From an uncultured Bacteroidia bacterium (GTDB lineage Bacteria; Bacteroidota; Bacteroidia; Bacteroidales; UBA932): 11,919 nt of DNA. The position numbers were made by a program, and so were the translations under genes. The DNA lies in contig CADBUS010000194.1 in NCBI GenBank assembly GCA_902797895.1, positions 1-11,919 of the forward strand, given 5' to 3'. Below, in pieces: positions 7,799 to 11,919 of the stretch. The notes under the pieces were generated by a model. It was not told the origin of the DNA and ran no database searches. It saw only the letters and a program-made list of their open reading frames with translations. Position 1 is the stretch's first letter, and every line of letters begins with the position of its first letter.

Positions 7799-8473
7799 AT
7801 GATAATAGAGTGTAAAAACATCACAAAGGCCTTTGGGAACAATAAAGTTCTCAAGGGCCTTGATTTTAATGCCTCTGCCGGTGAGGTGCTCAGCATTGTG
7901 GGGGCCAGCGGAGCAGGCAAAACCACTCTTTTACAGATACTTGGCACAATTCTTTCTCCAGACGGGGGCGAGCTTCTGATAGATGGAGTAAATCCATTTT
8001 CATTGAACGCTAAGGTGTTGGCGGCATTCAGAAATCAGCAGCTTGGTTTTGTTTTTCAGTTCCACCATCTGTTGCCGGAGTTCACCGCTTTAGAGAATGT
8101 TATGATGCCTGCGCTGATTGGCAAATATGAGGGATGCGCTCCAAAGGAGAGCGATGATGCAATAAAGAAGCGAGCTATTCAACTGCTTGAAGAGTTGGCT
8201 CTTAGCGGCAAAGAGAGCAGCCGCCCTGCTGAACTTAGCGGAGGCGAGCAGCAGAGAGTAGCCATAGCCCGCGCACTTATAAACTCCCCAAAGATTATAC
8301 TTGCCGATGAGCCGAGCGGCAATCTGGATAGCCGTACAAAGGAGGAGCTTCACTCGCTCTTCTTTAAGATGAGAGATTCCCACGGCCAGACCATTATAAT
8401 TGTTACTCACGATAGCTCTCTGGCAGCCCGTTGCGACCGCTCACTGGAGCTTGCAGACGGTGTTTTTCTGTAA
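7799..8473 (+). CDS. lolD: LolD-type ABC transporter ATP-binding protein
   Basis: Cytoplasmic ATPase subunit (224 aa) of an ABC transporter of the LolD/MacB-like class. LolD energises release of lipoproteins from the inner membrane by LolCE. Visible elements: Walker A GASGAGKTT (35-43), Q-loop Q87 within FVFQFHHLLPEFTALENV (84-101, very LolD-like), signature LSGGEQQ (146-152), Walker B KIILADEP with E171, D-loop SGNLD, and switch H204 in VTHD. There is no membrane segment. It starts 17 nt after the EF-G2-like stop and ends 21 nt before trmN6, so it sits inside that operon. No LolC/LolE-type permease is present in the window. FtsE or another small exporter ATPase is the main alternative, but the Q-loop region favours LolD. 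Confidence 0.9.
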   Translation: MIIECKNITKAFGNNKVLKGLDFNASAGEVLSIVGASGAGKTTLLQILGTILSPDGGELLIDGVNPFSLNAKVLAAFRNQQLGFVFQFHHLLPEFTALENVMMPALIGKYEGCAPKESDDAIKKRAIQLLEELALSGKESSRPAELSGGEQQRVAIARALINSPKIILADEPSGNLDSRTKEELHSLFFKMRDSHGQTIIIVTHDSSLAARCDRSLELADGVFL

Positions 8474-8494
8474 CAGTTTTGTTTGCAGTAGGTT

Positions 8495-9295
8495 ATGGGG
8501 GCAGATGTGTTTGCTTTCAAACAGTTTACTATTCAGCAGGGCGGCGCCTCTATGAAGGTAAATACAGACGGAGTTCTGCTTGGGGCTTGGTTTGAATTGC
8601 CGCCCGATGTACAGCAACTAAAGATTTTGGATGTTGGGTGCGGAGTGGGGGTAATAGCCCTTATGGCAGCCCAGCGGTTTTTTGCAGCAGAGAAAGGGGG
8701 TTATCAACAGCCGCCGATAATAGATGCAATAGATATTGATTTCCACTCCTGTACTCTTGCAAAGAGAAACTTTGAAGAGTCTCCTTGGAGTAGTTGCTTG
8801 TGCGTGTATAACGCAGCTTTTCAGAACTTTACACCACAAGAAAGCGAAGGAGGGAGAGATAGCTATAATGTAATAGTATCCAATCCGCCATATTTTAACA
8901 ATGCACTGAAAAATCCGGACGAGCGTAAATCAGCAGCTCGCCATACCTCTGAATTGAGCCATACGGAGCTGATAGAGGGGGCTTTTGAGAAGCTCTCCGA
9001 GCAAGGGAGACTTGCAGTAGTGTTGCCTGTTGGTGAGTTTGAACAATTTGCTCAATCGGCCTCATCAATCGGCCTTACTCTTACGCGCAGATGTGAGGTT
9101 TTTACAAAGAGCAGCGACAGCTCACCAAGGCGAATCTTGGCAGAGTTTACAAAAGGAGAATACTGCACTATGACTATGGCAACTTCTTGCCTGAAGCAGA
9201 TTCCTAAAAAAGAGAGGCTCTCTATAATGAACGAAAAGCTCTCATATACAAAAGAGTATAGAGAGCTTACATCAGACTTTTATCTTAAATTCTAA
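8495..9295 (+). CDS. tRNA1(Val) (adenine37-N6)-methyltransferase, TrmN6/YfiC type
   Basis: SAM-dependent class I methyltransferase (266 aa) predicted to methylate N6 of adenine 37 in the anticodon loop of tRNA1(Val). The N-terminus FKQFTIQQGGASMKVNTDG (8-26) followed by VLLGAW is characteristic of this family. The SAM-binding motif I is DVGCGVG (46-52), an acidic residue in AIDID (78-82) would bind the SAM ribose, and the catalytic NPPY motif of N6-adenine methyltransferases is at 130-133. The start is ATG, 21 nt after the lolD stop; it is the last gene of the plus-strand operon. Its TAA overlaps the stop of the convergent sensor gene by 4 nt. Target identity is inferred from family resemblance; 16S or other RNA targets cannot be excluded. 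Confidence 0.9.
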   Translation: MGADVFAFKQFTIQQGGASMKVNTDGVLLGAWFELPPDVQQLKILDVGCGVGVIALMAAQRFFAAEKGGYQQPPIIDAIDIDFHSCTLAKRNFEESPWSSCLCVYNAAFQNFTPQESEGGRDSYNVIVSNPPYFNNALKNPDERKSAARHTSELSHTELIEGAFEKLSEQGRLAVVLPVGEFEQFAQSASSIGLTLTRRCEVFTKSSDSSPRRILAEFTKGEYCTMTMATSCLKQIPKKERLSIMNEKLSYTKEYRELTSDFYLKF

Positions 9296-9834
9296 TTTTT
9301 TGGCTTTTTAGGAGGCTCCTGCCCAGCCGCAGGCTTGTTTCTCTTTAACTGATTTACAAGATTTTTGAAGAACTTCTCCTCAACAATCCTCACCTTTGCG
9401 GCCTTCTCTATCGGGAGTATCTTTTTATACTCCTCAAAATGCCTCTTGGTAAGAGTGTTCTCCATCTCCATATTATGATAGAAGGTCTCTGCAAGAGATT
9501 GAATTTCTGCGCCGTTAGGGTTTTCTGCATTGCAGGCGTGCAGCAGAGCTTTTCTGCTTTTGCCGGTCTCAATGCGAGCCTTTGCCATCTCCATATCGCA
9601 GGTATTGTAAAGAGGCCAAAACCTCATACTCTCTTCCGGAGTGAGGGCAAGCTGCTTGGTAAAGAAGGCTATCTTCATAGCCTCTATCTCCTCTTTTTGC
9701 TGCTGCGATATATTTTGATTTTGATGCCCCTTCTCCTGACCTTTCCCCTTTTGCTCCTGTGCAGATGCAACGTTTGCAGAAAAGAGCATCAAAGCAGAGA
9801 CAAGAAAAGTAACCGCGAGTAGATGTTTTTTCAT
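9292..9834 (-). CDS. Secreted Spy/CpxP-like 'sensor of ECF-type sigma factor' protein
   Basis: Small periplasmic protein (180 aa from the chosen start) downstream of an ECF sigma and a putative anti-sigma gene. A signal peptide (MKKHLL, hydrophobic core, cleavage after NVASA at about 25) is followed by a Gln/Lys/Gly-rich linker and a helical domain. Its motif MKIAFFTKQLALTPEES..FWPLYN (53-77) matches the family annotated in Bacteroidota as sensor of ECF sigma factor, related to the LTxxQ proteins Spy/CpxP. A second conserved-looking block is YKKILPIEKAAKVR (136-149). The tail (KRNKPAAGQEPPKKPKN) is strongly basic. Two cysteines (C79, C101) could pair in the periplasm. An in-frame ATG 15 nt upstream (9849) is an alternative start within a short duplication. 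Actual sensing function is inferred from context. Confidence 0.8.
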   Translation of the reverse strand: MKKHLLAVTFLVSALMLFSANVASAQEQKGKGQEKGHQNQNISQQQKEEIEAMKIAFFTKQLALTPEESMRFWPLYNTCDMEMAKARIETGKSRKALLHACNAENPNGAEIQSLAETFYHNMEMENTLTKRHFEEYKKILPIEKAAKVRIVEEKFFKNLVNQLKRNKPAAGQEPPKKPKN

Positions 9835-9853
9835 AACTATCTGTTTCATAACT
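9829..9853. repeat. 15-nt-spaced direct repeat duplicating the start-codon region
   Basis: The plus-strand 10-mer TTTCATAACT occurs at 9829-9838 and again at 9844-9853. Read on the minus strand, AGTTATGAAA appears twice exactly five codons apart and in frame, so the sensor gene has two near-identical ATG contexts (9849 and 9834). The downstream ATG gives the more typical signal peptide. Confidence 0.75.
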
Positions 9854-9888
9854 AATTGCCGAATAACCAAATCAATCTTAAAGTATAA

Positions 9889-10398
9889 TTATTTATTATC
9901 GTCATCAAACTCATCTGCAAGCAGGCTTGTATATGAGTCCGATTTTAAGATGAGATATTCCTGTACGGCCTCTATATAGGAATCATCCTCAATCTCCAAA
10001 ATCTCAATATCCTCCTCTGCTGCATTGGTCATTGCAAAATAGAGATTTTGCGGGCCGTACTTGGCAGCAAGGGAGTCCAAAATGGCCTCGTTCTCAAAAA
10101 CAGAGGTGGAGTCTTTGCTTATGGAAGCAAGCTCGCTGCTCTTTGCCAACTTGTTCTGAGTGAGCTTTATGGCTCCATAACCCAATCCGAATACAATAAG
10201 GAATGAGGCGGCCAATGCTGCGGCAGCCTTGAAACTCCTAAAGAGAGCTCCCCACTTGCCATCAGGCTTGTGGCCAAAGGTTCTCTCCCGCACCCTCTCC
10301 TCCAAAGAGGAGAAATAGCCATCGGGAAGAGTATAAGGAAGCTCCTTGAGAAGCCTGTTCTCAAGAAAATCCCCATTTATTTTTCTCTCTTTGTCCAT
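9889..10398 (-). CDS. Putative anti-sigma factor, single-pass inner-membrane protein
   Basis: A 169-aa protein lying 66 nt downstream of the ECF sigma gene and upstream of the secreted sensor. The N-terminal about 55 residues are charged and presumably cytoplasmic, and include LPDGYFSSLEERV (24-36), resembling the P-x-GYF-x-x-L motif common in Bacteroidota anti-sigma-like proteins. One hydrophobic segment (about 57-78, AAAALAASFLIVFGLGYGAI) should cross the membrane. The remaining about 90 residues would be periplasmic and are very acidic (EEDIEILEIEDD, ADEFDDDNK). There is no cysteine, so it is not a zinc-binding (HxxxCxxC) anti-sigma factor. Start: ATG at 10398; an upstream in-frame TTG at 10428 is possible but less likely. 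The anti-sigma role is inferred from position and topology. Confidence 0.75.
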   Translation of the reverse strand: MDKERKINGDFLENRLLKELPYTLPDGYFSSLEERVRERTFGHKPDGKWGALFRSFKAAAALAASFLIVFGLGYGAIKLTQNKLAKSSELASISKDSTSVFENEAILDSLAAKYGPQNLYFAMTNAAEEDIEILEIEDDSYIEAVQEYLILKSDSYTSLLADEFDDDNK

Positions 10399-10437
10399 TT
10401 TCAAAACAATTTTTTTACTCAAAACCAATATTTAGAT

Positions 10438-10465
10438 GCCCTTTTGTTCCAAAAGTAAAACGGGC
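10438..10465 (-). other. Intercistronic inverted repeat between sigma and anti-sigma genes
   Basis: Directly after the sigma stop the sequence contains a perfect 6-bp stem with a 3-nt loop (CTTTTG-TTC-CAAAAG, 10441-10455). Around it, GCCC (10438-10441) and GGGC (10462-10465) could also pair, with an asymmetric internal loop. There is no U-run directly after it on the minus strand, so it is not a classical terminator. It may be an attenuator or RNA-processing/stability element, or chance. Confidence 0.3.
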
Positions 10466-11007
10466 TAAAACAATCTTCTTAACTCTTTCTCAATCTTTTT
10501 ATAGGCCACCGAGTAGGAGGCTTTTACCGCATCTGGGTTACTATCAAGTATTTGCGCTATATCCGAATACTCCATCTCCTGAAAATAACGCATAGAGAAA
10601 ATAGCCCTCTGCTTATCCGGCAGCTGCGCCACCGCCTTTTGGAGCTCAAGCTGAATGGCCTCTCCGCTAAAATAGGGATCATCCTCCAAGCGGTTGATAA
10701 GTTTGGTCTCGTATGGCGTGAGGGAGAATTTATTGTTTATACGCTCGCGCTTTAGGAAAGAGAGGGCCTCGTTTGTGGCAATTCTGTAGAGCCAAGTGTA
10801 AAGACCGCTCTCTCCCCTAAAATTTGGCAAACCATTCCAAGCCTTTATAAATGTGTTCTGTAGCAGATCATCTGCATCGTCGTGGTTTAGAACAATCTCT
10901 CTCAGATGGAAATAGAGTTTTTTGCCATACTGGCGTACAATGAGATTAAAGGCCTGTTCGCCCCCTTTGTCGGAGTGATATAGCTCTAAAATCTCCCTGT
11001 CTGTCAT
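10465..11007 (-). CDS. ECF-type RNA polymerase sigma factor (sigma-70 family)
   Basis: Extracytoplasmic-function sigma factor (180 aa, typical length) that would redirect RNA polymerase to a small regulon. Region 2 spans about 15-88, with the core-binding stretch DADDLLQNTFIKAW (44-57) and the -10-contacting FRGESGLYTWLYRIATNEA (63-81). Region 4 spans about 117-176, with LPDKQRAIFSMRYFQEMEY (129-147) and a helix-turn-helix reading DIAQILDSNPDAVKASYSVA (149-168). The start is ATG with a purine-rich A-tract (AAAAAAAAGAGT) directly upstream. It follows the transketolase C-terminal gene by 45 nt and leads the sigma / anti-sigma / sensor gene order. No clear promoter is visible in the 45-nt gap, so readthrough or an internal promoter is possible. 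Confidence 0.94.
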   Translation of the reverse strand: MTDREILELYHSDKGGEQAFNLIVRQYGKKLYFHLREIVLNHDDADDLLQNTFIKAWNGLPNFRGESGLYTWLYRIATNEALSFLKRERINNKFSLTPYETKLINRLEDDPYFSGEAIQLELQKAVAQLPDKQRAIFSMRYFQEMEYSDIAQILDSNPDAVKASYSVAYKKIEKELRRLF

Positions 11008-11052
11008 ACTCTTTTTTTTGCAATTATTGCTGCCTTACGTGTGAGGCTATTG

Positions 11053-11919
11053 CTACTTCTTCCTCTCTACTGCTTTTCTGGCCGCCATTACAATATGCTC
11101 GGCATCAAGCCCGTATGCCTTCATAAGCTCGCTTGGAGTGCCGCTTTGGCCAAATCGGTCTGCTATGGCAACAAACTCCTGCGGAGCCGGAGTGCAGCTG
11201 CTCAAGAGACCTGCTATCAGTTCGCCCATTCCGCCGGCAATAAAGTGCTCCTCCGCGGTAACAAGGCAGCCGGTCTTGGCAACCGATGTCAAAACCGCCT
11301 CACTATCGAGAGGCTTAATGGTGGCTATATCTATAACCTCTGCGCTAATGCCGTCTTTCTCAAGAATCTCTTGTGCCAGCAGGGCCTCCCAAACAAGGTG
11401 GCCGGTTGCAAATATTGAGACATCCTTACCCTCTATGAGCTTTATGGCCTTGCCTATCTCAAACGGCTGGTCTGCCGGAGTAAAGTTTGGAACGCTCGGC
11501 CTTCCAAACCTCAGATATACAGGGCCGTTATGGTTTGCGGCAGCAATGGTGGCAGCCTTGGTCTGATTGTAGTCGCAAGGATTTATAACCACCATACCAG
11601 GCAACATTCTCATAAGCCCAATATCCTCTAAAATCTGGTGAGTGGCACCATCCTCTCCAAGAGTTATGCCTGCGTGTGAGGCGGCAATCTTTACATTTGT
11701 CTCCGAATAGGCAACGCACATCCTCACTTGGTCATACACCCTGCCGGTGGCAAAGGCGGCGAAAGTTCCGGCAAAAGGAATTTTGCCGTTGAGCGAAAGA
11801 CCGGCAGCCACATTTATCATATTTGCCTCAGCTATACCGCATTGGAAAAAGCGCTCCGGAAATTCGGCGGCAAATTCATCCATCTTTACAGAGCCCTTGA
11901 GATCTGCGGTAAGAGCTAC
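11053..11919 (-). CDS. Transketolase C-terminal part (5' end outside window)
   Basis: Pyrimidine-binding plus C-terminal domains of transketolase, the thiamine-diphosphate enzyme that moves two-carbon units between sugar phosphates in the pentose phosphate pathway. The frame is open to the right edge; 288 codons are visible, beginning VALTADLKGSVKMDEF, so the ATG at 11883 is internal and not the start. Key features: FFQCGIAEANM, whose glutamate should activate the cofactor; GTFAAFATGRVYDQVR; ASHAGITLGEDGATHQ; and VINPCDYNQTKAA. The GEDGATHQ form and the length to the edge fit the split two-subunit transketolase common in Bacteroidales and other anaerobes, in which the C-terminal half is a separate protein of about 305 aa. 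Only about 20 residues would then be missing. A full-length transketolase cannot be excluded without the flank. Confidence 0.92.
   Translation of the reverse strand, partial: VALTADLKGSVKMDEFAAEFPERFFQCGIAEANMINVAAGLSLNGKIPFAGTFAAFATGRVYDQVRMCVAYSETNVKIAASHAGITLGEDGATHQILEDIGLMRMLPGMVVINPCDYNQTKAATIAAANHNGPVYLRFGRPSVPNFTPADQPFEIGKAIKLIEGKDVSIFATGHLVWEALLAQEILEKDGISAEVIDIATIKPLDSEAVLTSVAKTGCLVTAEEHFIAGGMGELIAGLLSSCTPAPQEFVAIADRFGQSGTPSELMKAYGLDAEHIVMAARKAVERKK

Noticed and set aside
9835..9870. Upstream extension of the sensor gene to an in-frame TTG at 9870
   Set aside because: It would place 12 extra residues before a complete signal peptide; ATG at 9834 gives the classical MKK- signal start.
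10399..10428. Upstream extension of the anti-sigma gene to an in-frame TTG at 10428
   Set aside because: A TTG start adding ten residues is less plausible than the ATG at 10398, which begins a normal charged cytoplasmic N-terminus.
11020..11030. GCAATTATTGC palindrome upstream of the ECF sigma gene
   Set aside because: 5-bp arms with a one-base centre cannot form a stable hairpin; an operator is possible but unsupported by a second copy.

Overview
This window reads as chromosomal, housekeeping-rich DNA from a member of the Bacteroidota, most likely Bacteroidales. The protein types support this: an S46-family dipeptidyl-peptidase, an EF-G2-type EF-G paralogue, a Mrp ATPase without the CxxC motif, a transketolase C-terminal half of the split type, and an ECF sigma / anti-sigma / periplasmic sensor trio. 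Two intergenic sites also match the Bacteroides-type -7 box (TAnnTTTG). Genus cannot be fixed from the sequence alone. I see no insertion sequence, phage gene, CRISPR array, tRNA or rRNA.

Layout, left to right. (1) Plus strand: the 3' end of aspS (aspartyl-tRNA synthetase, cut by the window edge), then rnhB (RNase HII) one base later. (2) Minus strand: a secreted S46 dipeptidyl-peptidase at 2091-4223, then mrp (Fe-S/P-loop ATPase) 4 nt downstream. mrp converges on rnhB with a 4-nt overlap of the stop codons. (3) A 140-bp divergent intergenic region (4224-4363). (4) Plus strand: glycerate kinase with a GTG start, a 61-bp gap holding a promoter-like box, then an apparent operon of EF-G2-like factor, LolD-type ABC ATPase and TrmN6-type tRNA methyltransferase, with gaps of 17 and 21 nt. 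(5) Minus strand: the C-terminal part of transketolase (cut by the right edge), then an ECF sigma factor, a single-pass membrane protein that looks like its anti-sigma factor, and a secreted Spy/CpxP-like 'sensor of ECF sigma' protein. The sensor gene again overlaps its convergent neighbour (trmN6) by 4 nt at the stop codons.

How the genes may work together. rnhB, aspS, EF-G2 and trmN6 serve nucleic-acid maintenance or translation. Glycerate kinase and transketolase belong to central carbon metabolism. The S46 peptidase and the sigma/anti-sigma/sensor trio act in or across the envelope, and LolD would energise lipoprotein export to the outer membrane. The most biologically interesting items are the EF-G paralogue with degraded GTPase motifs and the cysteine-free ECF regulatory trio.

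The window is densely coding. No gene-free stretch exceeds about 140 bp, and no convincing rho-independent terminator was found at either convergent junction.
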